Position numbers and translations under genes: made by a program. The notes below the pieces were generated by a model. That model was not told the origin of the DNA. It did no database searches and saw only the letters and a program-made list of their open reading frames with translations. Of a stretch of DNA of 64,000 nucleotides, positions 16,126-25,788 are shown in pieces (positions within the stretch are counted from its first letter, which is position 1; the number at the start of each line of letters is the position of its first letter). Source of the DNA: Micromonospora marina (lineage in GTDB: Bacteria; Actinomycetota; Actinomycetes; Mycobacteriales; Micromonosporaceae); assembly GCF_900091565.1 (NCBI RefSeq), contig NZ_FMCV01000010.1, forward strand, positions 115,845 to 179,844. The letters run 5' to 3'.

Positions 16126-19100
16126 TCAGGCCGCCGCCGAGGTCCGGACCAGGGTACGGATCTGGCGCAGCAGCACCGACAGCGCGGCCAGGTCGGCGCG
16201 GGACTCGTCGAACTCCCCCATCGCCCGGTGCGCCCGGTGGATCGAGGTGGCGTTCGCCTGCTCCCACTCCTGCACCCGCTCCACCGGTGGCACGTCCTCG
16301 GGCGTGGACCCGAGCACCTCCGCGGTGAGCGCGGCGAGCGCGGCGTACAGGTCGTAGCGCAGCGCCATCCGGGCCAGGGTCTGCCACCGGTCCTCGCGGG
16401 GCAGCAGGGAGATCTTCGACAGCAGCGCGTCGACCCGGAACCGGTCGGAGAGCACGAAGTAGACCGAGGCCACCTCGCTCACGTCCCGCCCGGTGCCCTG
16501 CGCCGTCTCGACGATGTCCAGCAGGCCGAAGCTGTACATCAGGCGGGTCGCCTGCTCGGCCAGGTCACGCGGCAGCCCACGGCCGACCAGCGACTCGATG
16601 TGCGCCGCGATGGCCTCCCGCTCGGTGCCCCAGAACCGGTGCTCCAGGTCCGGCAGGAGCCGGGCCACCCCGTCACGCAGGCGGGAGATCTCCGCCGGCA
16701 CGTCGATCGGCGACCGCCGGTTGGTGACCAGCCAGCGCACCGCGCGGTCGAGCAGCCGCCGGGTGTCCAGATAGACGGCGGTCTGCAACTCGGGCGAGAC
16801 CTTGTTGTCAAGCGCCTCGACCGCGTCCCACAGGTCGCGCAGGCCGAACACCTCGCGGACCACCGCGTACGCCCGGAGCACGTCGGCCGCGGACGCCGCA
16901 GTCTCCTCGACCACCCGGAAGACGAACGAGATGCCGCCCCGGTTGATCGCCTCGTTGACCAGGACGGTCGTGACGATGTCCCGGCGCAGGCGGTGCCGGC
17001 CCATCCGCTCGGCGAAGCGCTGCCGCAGCGGCGTCGGGAAGTAGTTGACCAGGACCTCGGTCGTCCACTCCTCGTCCGCCAGGCCCTCGCCGACGATCTC
17101 GCGCTCCAGCACGATCTTGACGTACGCGAGCAGCACCGCGAACTCCGGCGCGGTCAGCCCGCTCTCGGTGCGGACCGCCAGCTCCTCGTCCGAGGGCAGC
17201 GCCTCCAGCGCCCGGTCCAGCGCACCGGACCGCTCCAACTCGTTGATCATCCGCCGGTGCACCGGCAGCAGCGAGGCGGCCTGTGCCTGGGCGTTGTTGA
17301 GCGCCCGAGCCTGGTCGTAGTTGTCCCGCAGCACCAGATCGGCGACCTCGTCGGTCATCTGGGCCAGCAGCTCGTCGCGCTCCGGCCGGTCCAGCTCACC
17401 GTCGGCCACCGCCGTGTTGAGCAGGATCTTGATGTTGACCTCGTGGTCGGAGCAGTCCACACCGGCCGCGTTGTCGATGAAGTCGGTGTAGATGCGGCCG
17501 CCGGTCGAGGCGTACTCGATCCGGCCCTGCTGGGTGAAGCCCAGGTTGCCGCCCTCGCCGACCACCCGGCAGCGCAGGCCCTTGCCGTCCACCCGGATGG
17601 CGTCGTTGGACTTGTCCCCCACGTCGGCACTGGTCTGGCTGGACGCCTTGACGTAGGTGCCGATGCCGCCGTTCCAGAACAGGTCGACCGGCGCGGTGAG
17701 GATCGCCTTCATCAGCTCCGGCGGGCTGAGCTGCGTGACGTCCTCGTCGAGGCCGAGCACCGCGCGGACCTGCGGCGAGACCGGCACCGACTTCGCGGTA
17801 CGCGGGTAGATCCCGCCGCCTTCGGAGATCAGCTCGCGGTCGTAGTCCTCCCAGGACGAGCGGGGCATGTCGAACAGCCGCCTGCGTTCGGCGAAGGACC
17901 GGGCCGAGTCCGGATCCGGGTCCAGGAAGATGTGCCGGTGGTCGAACGCGGCCACCAGGCGGATGTGCTGCGACAGCAGCATCCCGTTGCCGAACACGTC
18001 GCCGGACATGTCACCGACACCGACCACCGTGAAGTCCTGCGTCTGGGTGTCGTGCCCCAGCTCCCGGAAGTGCCGCTTGACGGACTCCCAGGCGCCACGG
18101 GCGGTGATGCCCATCTTCTTGTGGTCGTAGCCGGCCGAGCCGCCGGAGGCGAACGCGTCGCCCAGCCAGAAGCTGTGCGCCTCGGAGATCTCGTTGGCGA
18201 TGTCGGAGAACGTCGCGGTGCCCTTGTCGGCGGCCACCACCAGGTACGGGTCGTCGCCGTCGTGCCGGACCACGTCCTCGGGCGGCACGATCTCGCCGCT
18301 GACGATGTTGTCGGTGACGTCGAGCAGCGCGGAGATGAACTCCTTGTAGCAGATGACCGCCTCGTCCCGGTCGCCCGGCTTCTGCTTGAGCACGAAGCCG
18401 CCCTTGGCGCCGACCGGCACGATCACCGCGTTCTTCACCATCTGCGCCTTGACCAGGCCGAGGACCTCGGTCCGGAAGTCCTCGCGCCGGTCGGACCAGC
18501 GCAGGCCGCCGCGGGCCACCGGCCCGTAGCGCAGGTGTACGCCCTCGAACCGGGGCGAGTAGACGAAGATCTCGAACTTGGGTCGCGGGGCCGGCAGGTC
18601 CGGGATGGCCTGCGGGTCCAGCTTGAACGCCACGTACGCCTTGGGCCGCCCACCCACCGGCTTCTGGTAGAAGCTGGTGCGCAGCGTGGCCTGGATCAAC
18701 GTCAGGTACGACCGCAGGATGCGGTCCTGGTCGAGGCTGGCCACCTCGTCCAGGGCCTCGGCGATCGCGTCGACCAGCTCACCGCTGCGCTGCCGGCGCT
18801 CGTCGAGCGTGGTCGCGCCCGGGGCGAACCGGGTCTCGAACAGTTTCACCAGCAGTCCGGCGATCTGCGGGTACGCGATGAACGTCTGCTCCATGTACTC
18901 CTGGGAGAACACGGTGCCGGCCTGACGCAGGTACTTCGCGTACGCGCGCAGCACGACGACCTGCCGCCAGGTGAGCCCGGCCCGGAGCACCAGCTCGTTG
19001 AAGCCGTCCACCTCGGCCTCGCCCCGCCAGGCGGCGGCGAAGGCGTTCTCCACGTGCGGGCGCACCTCGGCCAGGTCCTGGTGCCGCTCGGGCAGCTCCA

Positions 19101-21186
19101 GACCGAAGTCGTAGAGCCAGATCCGGCCGTCGACGCGCTCCACCTCGTACGGGTGCTCGTCGACCACCTTCACGCCGAGGGAGTGCAGCACCGGCAGCAC
19201 GGCGGAGAGCATCATCGGCTCGCCGTACCGGTAGACCTTGAACCGCACGTCCATCGCCTCGTCGGCGGCGCGGGCGGCGTACGGACGCGGCGGCGCCTGC
19301 TTGCGGAACAGGTGCATCTCCAGCTGGCCGGGCTCCTCCAGCAGCTCCAGCTTCGCCAGGTCCTTCATCGCCTCGTACGGCGTGTGCCCGTCCTTGTAGC
19401 CCTCCGGGAACGCGTCGGCGTACCTGGCGAACAGGTGCTTGGCCTGCTCGTCGCCGAGCTTGCGTTCCAGCACCAGCCGGTAGTCGTCGTCCCAGAGCCG
19501 GGTCGCGTCGGCCAGCTCCTCGGCGAGCAGATCGGCGTCGATGTCGCCGGGCGGGTTGTTCGGGTCGGTACGCACGATGAAGTGCACCCGGGCCAGCATC
19601 GACTCGGTCACCCGCGTGGTGTAGTCGACGCCGACGCCGTTCAGCTCGCGCAGCAGGATGTCCTGCATGCGCAGCCGGTTCTGCGTGGTGAAGCGGTCCC
19701 GCGGCAGGTAGATCAGGCAGGAGATGAACCGCCCGTACGCGTCGCGGCGCAGGAACACCCGCAGTTGCCGGCGGCCCGCCATCCGCAGCACGCCGATCAC
19801 CGCGTGGTACAGGTCGTCGGTCTTGATCTGGAACAGCTCGTCGCGCGGGTAGGTCTCCAGGATCTGCAACAGGTCCTTGCCGGAGTGGCTGCGCAGGCTC
19901 AGGCCCGAGCGGTCGAGCACCTCGGCGACCTTGCGCCGGACCACCGGCAGCTCCTGCACGCTGGTCCGGTACGCGGCGGTGGAGAACAGGCCCAGGAAAC
20001 GCCGCTCCCCGACCACCTCGCCGGCCTCGTTGAAGATCTTGAAGCCGATGTAGTCGAGGTACGCCGAGCGGTGCACAGTGGCACGCGAGTTGGCCTTGGT
20101 GATGATGAGCAGGCGCTTCTCCAGCACCTTCTCGTGCGCCTCGGGCGTCATCGAGTTCAGCGACCGGGCCTCCGGCGAGTCGGAACGCAGGATGCCCAGT
20201 CCGGTGCCGAGCACCGCCTCCAGGGCCTGCCCGCCGCGCGCGCCGTCGGTGTCGACCAGGCGGTACTCCCGGTAGCCGAGGAACGTGAAGTGGTCGTGCG
20301 CCAGCCAGCGCAGCAGCTCCACCGAGTCGGTGATGTCCTTCTCCGGCACCGGCGGGCGGTTGTCCGACGTCCGGGCGGCGGCCAGCTCGTCGGCGAGCGC
20401 GAGGGCCCGCTGCCGCATCTTCGGCCAGTCCTCGACCGCCTCGCGCACGTCGGTGAGCACCCGCTGCAACTCGCGCCGCAGCGTCTCCCGTTCGGCCGGG
20501 TCGCGGACCGGGTCGATCTCGATCCGCATCCAGCTCTCGACCAGGTCACCGGCGATGGCGTCGTCCGGTTCCACGTCCGCCGAGACCTCGGTGAGCCGGC
20601 CCAGCGGCTCACGCCGCACCACGACCAGCGGGTGCACCAGCAGGTGCACGTCGAGGTGGCGGGAGTTCAGCAGGGCGGTCACGGAGTCGACCAGGAACGG
20701 CATGTCGTCGGTGACGATCTCGACGACCGTGTGGTGCTGTTCGGCGTCCGGCTCGTGGATGCGGAGCTTCAGCTCGCCCGGAACGCGCTGCTGGGCCAGG
20801 TCCCGGTGGGCCCGGGCCGCCTCAAGCATCTCCTCGGCGGTGAAGCCGATCAGCTCCTCGTCCGGCGCGAACCGCCAGAAGCGGTCCACGAGTGTGGCCG
20901 CGTCGTGGTCGTCGCCGGCGAGCGCGACCGCCTGGGCGACCAGCCGCTCCGCGTTGGGAACTGGCTCGTCCAGCTCGGCGTCCTCCGACTCGTCGGCCAG
21001 TGCCTGCGCGGGCAGGCCCAGGTCGTAGAGGGTGTCGATGCTGGAACCGGTCATCCCGGTCACCCCTGTGTCGAGACGGCCGAAACCGTCTCCGTCGGTC
21101 GCCGAATCGAAGCTGTCGTCGTCGTCCCGGCCGGTGTCAGCCGGCCGGAGGTCGGGTCCCGGTTTGATCGCCGGACGCCGGTCCAT
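16126..21186 (-). CDS. NAD-specific glutamate dehydrogenase, large (180-kDa) type
   Basis: The 1686-residue enzyme interconverts glutamate with 2-oxoglutarate and ammonia using NAD. Its length and N-terminal ACT-like regulatory region (DMPFLVDSVTALLNSRHLDV) are typical of the GDH-180 family of Streptomyces and mycobacteria. The catalytic region is recognisable by RYGPVARGGLRWSDRREDFR, VPVGAKGGFVLKQ (with the active-site lysine) and FWNGGIGTYVKAS. A long C-terminal helical part follows. I chose ATG at 21186 because GGGGAG lies eight bases upstream; a GTG nine bases earlier is next to that site and less likely. The related mycobacterial enzyme is controlled by the phosphoprotein GarA; an FHA protein also occurs in this window at 48034, but a link is only speculation. 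Confidence 0.96.
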   Translation of the reverse strand: MDRRPAIKPGPDLRPADTGRDDDDSFDSATDGDGFGRLDTGVTGMTGSSIDTLYDLGLPAQALADESEDAELDEPVPNAERLVAQAVALAGDDHDAATLVDRFWRFAPDEELIGFTAEEMLEAARAHRDLAQQRVPGELKLRIHEPDAEQHHTVVEIVTDDMPFLVDSVTALLNSRHLDVHLLVHPLVVVRREPLGRLTEVSADVEPDDAIAGDLVESWMRIEIDPVRDPAERETLRRELQRVLTDVREAVEDWPKMRQRALALADELAAARTSDNRPPVPEKDITDSVELLRWLAHDHFTFLGYREYRLVDTDGARGGQALEAVLGTGLGILRSDSPEARSLNSMTPEAHEKVLEKRLLIITKANSRATVHRSAYLDYIGFKIFNEAGEVVGERRFLGLFSTAAYRTSVQELPVVRRKVAEVLDRSGLSLRSHSGKDLLQILETYPRDELFQIKTDDLYHAVIGVLRMAGRRQLRVFLRRDAYGRFISCLIYLPRDRFTTQNRLRMQDILLRELNGVGVDYTTRVTESMLARVHFIVRTDPNNPPGDIDADLLAEELADATRLWDDDYRLVLERKLGDEQAKHLFARYADAFPEGYKDGHTPYEAMKDLAKLELLEEPGQLEMHLFRKQAPPRPYAARAADEAMDVRFKVYRYGEPMMLSAVLPVLHSLGVKVVDEHPYEVERVDGRIWLYDFGLELPERHQDLAEVRPHVENAFAAAWRGEAEVDGFNELVLRAGLTWRQVVVLRAYAKYLRQAGTVFSQEYMEQTFIAYPQIAGLLVKLFETRFAPGATTLDERRQRSGELVDAIAEALDEVASLDQDRILRSYLTLIQATLRTSFYQKPVGGRPKAYVAFKLDPQAIPDLPAPRPKFEIFVYSPRFEGVHLRYGPVARGGLRWSDRREDFRTEVLGLVKAQMVKNAVIVPVGAKGGFVLKQKPGDRDEAVICYKEFISALLDVTDNIVSGEIVPPEDVVRHDGDDPYLVVAADKGTATFSDIANEISEAHSFWLGDAFASGGSAGYDHKKMGITARGAWESVKRHFRELGHDTQTQDFTVVGVGDMSGDVFGNGMLLSQHIRLVAAFDHRHIFLDPDPDSARSFAERRRLFDMPRSSWEDYDRELISEGGGIYPRTAKSVPVSPQVRAVLGLDEDVTQLSPPELMKAILTAPVDLFWNGGIGTYVKASSQTSADVGDKSNDAIRVDGKGLRCRVVGEGGNLGFTQQGRIEYASTGGRIYTDFIDNAAGVDCSDHEVNIKILLNTAVADGELDRPERDELLAQMTDEVADLVLRDNYDQARALNNAQAQAASLLPVHRRMINELERSGALDRALEALPSDEELAVRTESGLTAPEFAVLLAYVKIVLEREIVGEGLADEEWTTEVLVNYFPTPLRQRFAERMGRHRLRRDIVTTVLVNEAINRGGISFVFRVVEETAASAADVLRAYAVVREVFGLRDLWDAVEALDNKVSPELQTAVYLDTRRLLDRAVRWLVTNRRSPIDVPAEISRLRDGVARLLPDLEHRFWGTEREAIAAHIESLVGRGLPRDLAEQATRLMYSFGLLDIVETAQGTGRDVSEVASVYFVLSDRFRVDALLSKISLLPREDRWQTLARMALRYDLYAALAALTAEVLGSTPEDVPPVERVQEWEQANATSIHRAHRAMGEFDESRADLAALSVLLRQIRTLVRTSAAA

Positions 21187-21474
21187 TGGTGCCACTCCCC
21201 TCGACCCACCGCGTTGTGGGTCACTCTGCCGCCCAGCCTAGGCCCTACCGCGTGGTACCTCCCGCGGCGGACCACTGGCCGGACGTCCGGATCGGGACTC
21301 TGTCCTTTCACCCGTTGCGGGCCCGTGGTCAACCGATCGCGGAGTACCCCGACTGGCGATGTTCATCACACTGTCACACGCCGCTTCTGGCGCTGCCGGA
21401 GGCCGTGGCGGGGCGATGGGGAACGCCGGACCGTACTAGCGTGCAGGGCAGTTGAGCACCGGAGGGACTGCTTC

Positions 21475-23442
21475 ATGCCCGTGTCGTACCCCGTCCGCCC
21501 CCGCCGTCACACCCGTCACCGCGCCCTCCCGGCGCTGGTCGCCGTCCTGGTCGCGGCCGGCGCGCTGACCGGATGCTCCGGGGACGACGGCCCCGAGACG
21601 GCCGTCGAGGCGTTCCTCGGCGGCTGGCGCACCGGCGAGCTGCGGGAGGTCGGCTTCGTCGAGCCGACCGGCGGGCGGGTGCCCGCGGGCGAGGTGACCA
21701 AGCAGATCCAGGCGCTCGCCGGCGCGCTCGCGGCCAACCCGCCGGAGCTGGCGCGCACCGGCGACATCACCACAAAGGGGGACGTCGCCACCGCCCGCGT
21801 CAAGGTGAGCTGGGCGCTGCCCGGCGGCGGCACCTGGGCCTACGAGAATCCGGTACGCCTCAAGCGCGGCGGCGACGACCAGTGGCAGGTGATCTGGGAG
21901 CCGTCGGTGGTGCACGAGAAGCTGGAGGGCGGTGACCGGATCGCGCTGCGGCGGGAGCCGGCGCAGCGCGCCGGTGTGCTGGACGCGGCCGGTCAGCCGA
22001 TCGTCGCGCCGCGCCCGGTGGTCCGGGTGCAGGTCGTCCCCGGCGAGGTCGACGACGTCCCCGGCCTGGTCCGGAAGCTGGACGCCGCGTTCCGGGCGAT
22101 CCGGCCCGCGCTCACCCCGCCGGTCGACCTGGGCGACCTCCCGAAGCGGATGCAGGAGGCGAAGCCGGACGGGCGCGTCGAGGTGGTGACGTTGCGCGAC
22201 GAGGCGTACCGGCAGATCAAGCCGCGCATCCACGAACTGTCCGGCACCCGGTTCGTCTCCGAGCAGCTCATGCTGGCGCCGACCCGCGAGTTCGCCCGGG
22301 CGCTGCTCGGCTCGGTCGACCAGGCCACCGCCGACGACCTCCAGGCCCACCCCGAGCGGTACGCGCGCGGCGACCTGGTCGGCCACGGCGGCCTCCAGGG
22401 CCGGTACGACGAGCGGCTGCGCGGCGTCCCCGGCGTCACCGTGATCACCGAGCGGACCACCCCGGACGGCAAGGTGGAGCCGACCGGCACGGAACTGTTC
22501 CGCGCCGACCCGAAGCCCGGGCAGCCGGTGAAGACCACAATCGACGTGGCCACCCAGAACGCCGCCGACGCCGCGTTGCGCGGGCAGGCCCGCCGCTCCG
22601 CCCTGGTCGCCGTGCGGATCAGCGACGGCGCGGTGCTGGCCGCCGCGAACGGCCCGGGCGCGGCGGGCGAGAACCTCGCCTTCACCGCCCAGGTGCCGCC
22701 CGGCTCGACGTTCAAGATGGTCAGTGCGCTCGGCCTGCTCGACCGGGGCGCGGTGACTCCGCAGGCGACTGTGGACTGCCCGAAGACGTCGACCGTCGAG
22801 GGCCGGGTCTTCAAGAACTCGGACAACTTCGAGCTGGGCCCGGTGCCGTTCGCCACCGACTTCGCCAAGTCGTGCAACACCGCGTTCACCGCGCTGGCAC
22901 CCAAGCTCGGCCCTGACGGGCTGGCGCAGGCGGGCCGTACGCTCGGCCTGGAGGCCGCGTGGGATCTCGGCACCGACGCGTTCACCGGCAAGATCTCCGC
23001 CAACGGCTCGGCCACCGAGCAAGCCGCCGCCGCGATCGGCCAGGGCACCACACTGGTGAGCCCGCTGGCGATGGCGAGCGCCACGGCGGCGGTGGCCCGG
23101 GGCAGGTTCGAGCAGCCCGAGCTGCTGCTCGACCCGGCGCCGGCCAAGCCCGCGCCGGCCGGCGAGGCGCTCAAGCCGGAGTCGGTGACGGCGCTGAAGT
23201 CGATGATGCGCGGGGTGGTCACAGCGGGCAGCGGCAGCGCGCTGGCGGACGTGCCGGGCGAGCCGGTGCACGGCAAGACCGGCACCGCGGAGTACGACAA
23301 CAACCCGGCGCACACGCACGCCTGGTTCGTCGGCTGGCAGGGCGACGTGGCCTTCGCCGTCTTCGTGGAGCAGGGCGGGGCGGGTTCGAAGGTCGCGGCG
23401 CCGATCGCCGAGGAGTTCCTGCGCGGCCTGGCCGCGAGCTGA
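21475..23442 (+). CDS. Lipoprotein penicillin-binding protein (MecA_N-type transpeptidase)
   Basis: This 655-residue protein is a class B penicillin-binding protein that should cross-link peptidoglycan outside the membrane. The signal peptide ends in a lipobox LTGC with Cys34, so it is lipid-anchored. Next come an NTF2-like MecA_N domain (about 40-155), a dimerisation region (about 160-330) and the transpeptidase domain. All three active-site motifs are present: S411-T-F-K414, S466-C-N and K601-T-G. GGAGG lies nine bases before the ATG. The gene is divergent from glutamate dehydrogenase, with a 288-bp spacer. The same layout occurs in other actinomycete PBPs of the PbpA/PBP2a-like group. Extra-long frames covering this region and antisense to glutamate dehydrogenase are artefacts. 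Confidence 0.94.
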   Translation: MPVSYPVRPRRHTRHRALPALVAVLVAAGALTGCSGDDGPETAVEAFLGGWRTGELREVGFVEPTGGRVPAGEVTKQIQALAGALAANPPELARTGDITTKGDVATARVKVSWALPGGGTWAYENPVRLKRGGDDQWQVIWEPSVVHEKLEGGDRIALRREPAQRAGVLDAAGQPIVAPRPVVRVQVVPGEVDDVPGLVRKLDAAFRAIRPALTPPVDLGDLPKRMQEAKPDGRVEVVTLRDEAYRQIKPRIHELSGTRFVSEQLMLAPTREFARALLGSVDQATADDLQAHPERYARGDLVGHGGLQGRYDERLRGVPGVTVITERTTPDGKVEPTGTELFRADPKPGQPVKTTIDVATQNAADAALRGQARRSALVAVRISDGAVLAAANGPGAAGENLAFTAQVPPGSTFKMVSALGLLDRGAVTPQATVDCPKTSTVEGRVFKNSDNFELGPVPFATDFAKSCNTAFTALAPKLGPDGLAQAGRTLGLEAAWDLGTDAFTGKISANGSATEQAAAAIGQGTTLVSPLAMASATAAVARGRFEQPELLLDPAPAKPAPAGEALKPESVTALKSMMRGVVTAGSGSALADVPGEPVHGKTGTAEYDNNPAHTHAWFVGWQGDVAFAVFVEQGGAGSKVAAPIAEEFLRGLAAS

Positions 23443-23452
23443 GGCGTACCGG

Positions 23453-24631
23453 TCAGGCGATGTCGATGCCGGAGCGGGCCGGGTCCGGCTCGTCTCCGGT
23501 GGCGGCGCGGCGCAGCCGGCCCGGCCCGAGCGAGTCGTCACCGAGGTCGTCGTCGGCGGTCGGGTCGGGGCCGATCGGCTCGACCGCGACCGCCGGCGCC
23601 GGCACGGCCGCCGGGGCGGGCAGCGGCTCGGGCAGCGGCTCGGGCTCGGGCCGGCTGTCGGCGGCGCGGGGCGCCGTGGCGACCGGTCCGGCCGGCAGCA
23701 GCCGGGGCGGCACGGCGCCCGGCGCGGCAACCGGGGCGAGCCCGGCCACCACGGTGTTGACGATCTCGGCCGCGTACGCCCCGTCCGGGTCGTAGTCGGG
23801 GTCGAAGACGGTCAGCTCGACGCCGAGGCAGTGCGGGGTGTCGACCAGCCCGGCGAGCAGGATCTCCAGCTCGGCGAAGGCGATGCCGCCGGGGTCGGGC
23901 GCGTCCACGGCGGGCATCACCGCCGGGTCGAGCACGTCCACGTCGATGTGCACCCAGTAGCCGGCGCAGTCGACGAGTTGTTCGTGCGCCCACTGGGCGG
24001 TACGGGCCGCGCCCTCGGCGCGCAGCGCCGGCACCGGCCGGGTGGTGATGCCGGCGGCCTGGAGGTCGAGCCGGTACTCGTCCTGCGCGCGGATGCCGAG
24101 CACCACCACGTCGATGTCCCGGAAGTACGGCCGGCGGCCCTCGATCGCGGCCAGGTCGGGCTGTCCCCGGCCGGTGACCAGGGCGAGATCCTCCCCGGCG
24201 GCGGCGCCGACGTACGAGGCGTTGCCGGGGTGCCGGAAGTCGGAGTGGCCGTCGACGAAGACCAGCCCGATCCGCCCGCCGACCGCCTCGCCGAGGCGGT
24301 GCATGGCCAGCGCCGAGCCGAGCAGCACCGAGCAGTCACCGCCGAGCACCAGCGGGAACTCGCCCCGGTCGATGATCGCGCCGATCCGGTCGGCGAGCGC
24401 CGCCGAGTACGCGGAGATCTCCGGCGCGTGGCAGACGCCGTCGCCGGGCCGCCAGTCTCCCGGGTCGTACCGGGGCGGGGTGAGGCAGCCGGCGTCGCGG
24501 GCCCGCAGCCGGGCGAGCAGGCCGTGGTCGCGCAGCGCACCCGGCGCCTTGGCGCACCCGGGGACCGAGCTGGCGGTGGGCGGGCGCAGTCCGAGGTTCG
24601 TCGGCGCGTCGAGGACGGCGATCCGGCGCAT
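23453..24631 (-). CDS. Arginase/agmatinase-family hydrolase with a long Pro/Ala/Glu-rich tail
   Basis: The first 285 residues have the ureohydrolase fold. Metal-binding motifs are LVLGGDCS (normally GGDH), FVDGHSD (normally DAHxD) and HIDVDVLDP. The first metal ligand His is replaced by Cys, a variant I recall from an actinomycete arginase-like group, so substrate is uncertain: arginine, agmatine, guanidinobutyrate or formimidoglutamate. The last 100 residues are Pro/Ala/Glu-rich, low-complexity and unlike the enzyme core. The stop lies ten bases from the penicillin-binding protein stop (tail-to-tail). The ATG at 24631 starts 60 bases after the thioredoxin-like gene ends, past a hairpin. Confidence 0.82.
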   Translation of the reverse strand: MRRIAVLDAPTNLGLRPPTASSVPGCAKAPGALRDHGLLARLRARDAGCLTPPRYDPGDWRPGDGVCHAPEISAYSAALADRIGAIIDRGEFPLVLGGDCSVLLGSALAMHRLGEAVGGRIGLVFVDGHSDFRHPGNASYVGAAAGEDLALVTGRGQPDLAAIEGRRPYFRDIDVVVLGIRAQDEYRLDLQAAGITTRPVPALRAEGAARTAQWAHEQLVDCAGYWVHIDVDVLDPAVMPAVDAPDPGGIAFAELEILLAGLVDTPHCLGVELTVFDPDYDPDGAYAAEIVNTVVAGLAPVAAPGAVPPRLLPAGPVATAPRAADSRPEPEPLPEPLPAPAAVPAPAVAVEPIGPDPTADDDLGDDSLGPGRLRRAATGDEPDPARSGIDIA

Positions 24632-24656
24632 ATGGGCTCCCGTCCTCGGCGGTCGG

Positions 24657-24681
24657 GCGGGCCGGCGGTGCGCCGGCCCGC
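24657..24681 (-). terminator. Hairpin after the thioredoxin-like gene
   Basis: An 11-bp perfect stem (GCGGGCCGGCG and complement) with a GTG loop lies 10 bases beyond the stop of the minus-strand gene at 24692. It may separate that transcript from the arginase-like gene downstream. Confidence 0.65.
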
Positions 24682-24691
24682 GCGGGTTGAC

Positions 24692-25609
24692 TCAGAACAG
24701 CGCGCTGGCCAGGGCGCGTCGGGCGGAGGCCACGGCGGGGTCGTCCGGGCCGGCGATGGTGAACAGGCCGAGCAGGTGCTGGCGTACCCGGTCCCGGTCG
24801 TCCCCGGCGGTGCGCCGGACCAGGCCGACCAGCCGCTTGTACGCCTGGTCGGCGACGCCGCTGAGCACCTCGATGTCGGCGGCGAGCAGCTGGGCGTCCA
24901 CGTCGTCGGGGGCGGCGGCCGCGGCGTCGAGCGAGCCCTGCGGGTCGACACCCGCGACCCGGCGGGCCAGCCCGACCTGCGCCAGGCCCGCCTCCGCCGC
25001 CGCGTCCGCCGGCGACTCGGCCAGGATCTTCCGGTACGCCGCCTCGGCCGCGTCGAGGTCACCGCTCATCAGCGCGTCGTCGGCGGCGTCGAGGCGCGGG
25101 TCCTCGGGCTCGGCGACTGTGACGCCACCGGCCTTGAGGACCGCCTGGAGCCACTGTCGCACCTGCGACTCCGGCACCGGACCGGGGAAGGCGTCGATCG
25201 GGCGGCCACCGACGATGGCGTACGTGGTGGGCAGCGTCTGGAGCTGGAACATCTGCGCGAGCCGCGGCTGCTGCTGCACGTCGACCCGGGCCAGCAACCA
25301 GGCTCCGCCGCCCTCGGCGGCAAGCCGCTCCAGCACCGGGGCGAACTGGTCGCTCTCCGGGTAGCCGGCGGCACCGAAGAAGACCACCACCGGTGTGGTG
25401 AGCGAGCGTTCGAGCACCTCGGACTGGATGTTCGCCTCGGTCACGTCGATCACGGCGGTGGAGCCGGCGGGGCTGCCCGGCAGCCCGGTCGGCCCAGCGC
25501 CCTGGGACGGTGTGGCGGAGGAGGTGTCGGCCGGTGCGGGGGTGCGCAGCGCGCTGAGGTCGACCGCGCCGCGGGTGAAGATCGACGAGGTGATCCGTGG
25601 GTCGCTCAT
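24692..25609 (-). CDS. YbbN-like thioredoxin-fold and tetratricopeptide protein (no CxxC)
   Basis: The 305-residue protein has a disordered N-terminus (about 1-50), a thioredoxin fold (about 52-160) and a tetratricopeptide-like helical C-terminus (about 170-305). The thioredoxin active site is lost: the segment is FFGAAGYPESDQFAPVL, where a WCxxC would be expected. The cis-proline turn TLPTTYAI is kept. E. coli YbbN has the same arrangement and acts as a co-chaperone, not as a redox enzyme, so a chaperone-linked role is likely. Mycobacterium has a comparable gene (Rv1324) near its thiolase and NucS genes, which are also in this window. Confidence 0.88.
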   Translation of the reverse strand: MSDPRITSSIFTRGAVDLSALRTPAPADTSSATPSQGAGPTGLPGSPAGSTAVIDVTEANIQSEVLERSLTTPVVVFFGAAGYPESDQFAPVLERLAAEGGGAWLLARVDVQQQPRLAQMFQLQTLPTTYAIVGGRPIDAFPGPVPESQVRQWLQAVLKAGGVTVAEPEDPRLDAADDALMSGDLDAAEAAYRKILAESPADAAAEAGLAQVGLARRVAGVDPQGSLDAAAAAPDDVDAQLLAADIEVLSGVADQAYKRLVGLVRRTAGDDRDRVRQHLLGLFTIAGPDDPAVASARRALASALF

Positions 25610-25691
25610 GGTTGTCTAGTCTCGCACGTGCGTCACGGATCTCCGACCAGCCGCGACGGCGACAGTCGCCACTCTCCCACCTGCTCAGCCC

Positions 25692-25779
25692 GTGCAAGGA
25701 AGGGCCCCCTGTTAACGCCTGCGGTAGAGGAAGGGCCCCTTCTTAACACGGCGTGTTAAGAAGGGGCCCTTCCTTGCAC
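25692..25779. repeat. Modular palindromic repeat, copy A
   Basis: The element begins GTGCAAGG and ends CCTTGCAC, forming terminal inverted repeats. Inside are two direct units (AGGAAGGGCCCCxTxTTAAC) joined by GCCTGCGGTAG, then one inverted unit (GTTAAGAAGGGGCCCTTCC). The last two can fold into a hairpin with about 26-bp arms. It lies 10 bases beyond the stop of icmA, so it could act as a terminator, but its modular build is shared with other loci here. Confidence 0.88.
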
Positions 25780-25788
25780 GGCGGTGGG

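Noticed and set aside
16228..23442. 2404-codon open frame on the + strand crossing the glutamate dehydrogenase region
   Set aside because: It is antisense to the whole of the dehydrogenase and reads into the real penicillin-binding protein only from 21475. High third-position GC removes stop codons in such frames; the first 1750 codons have no protein-like character.
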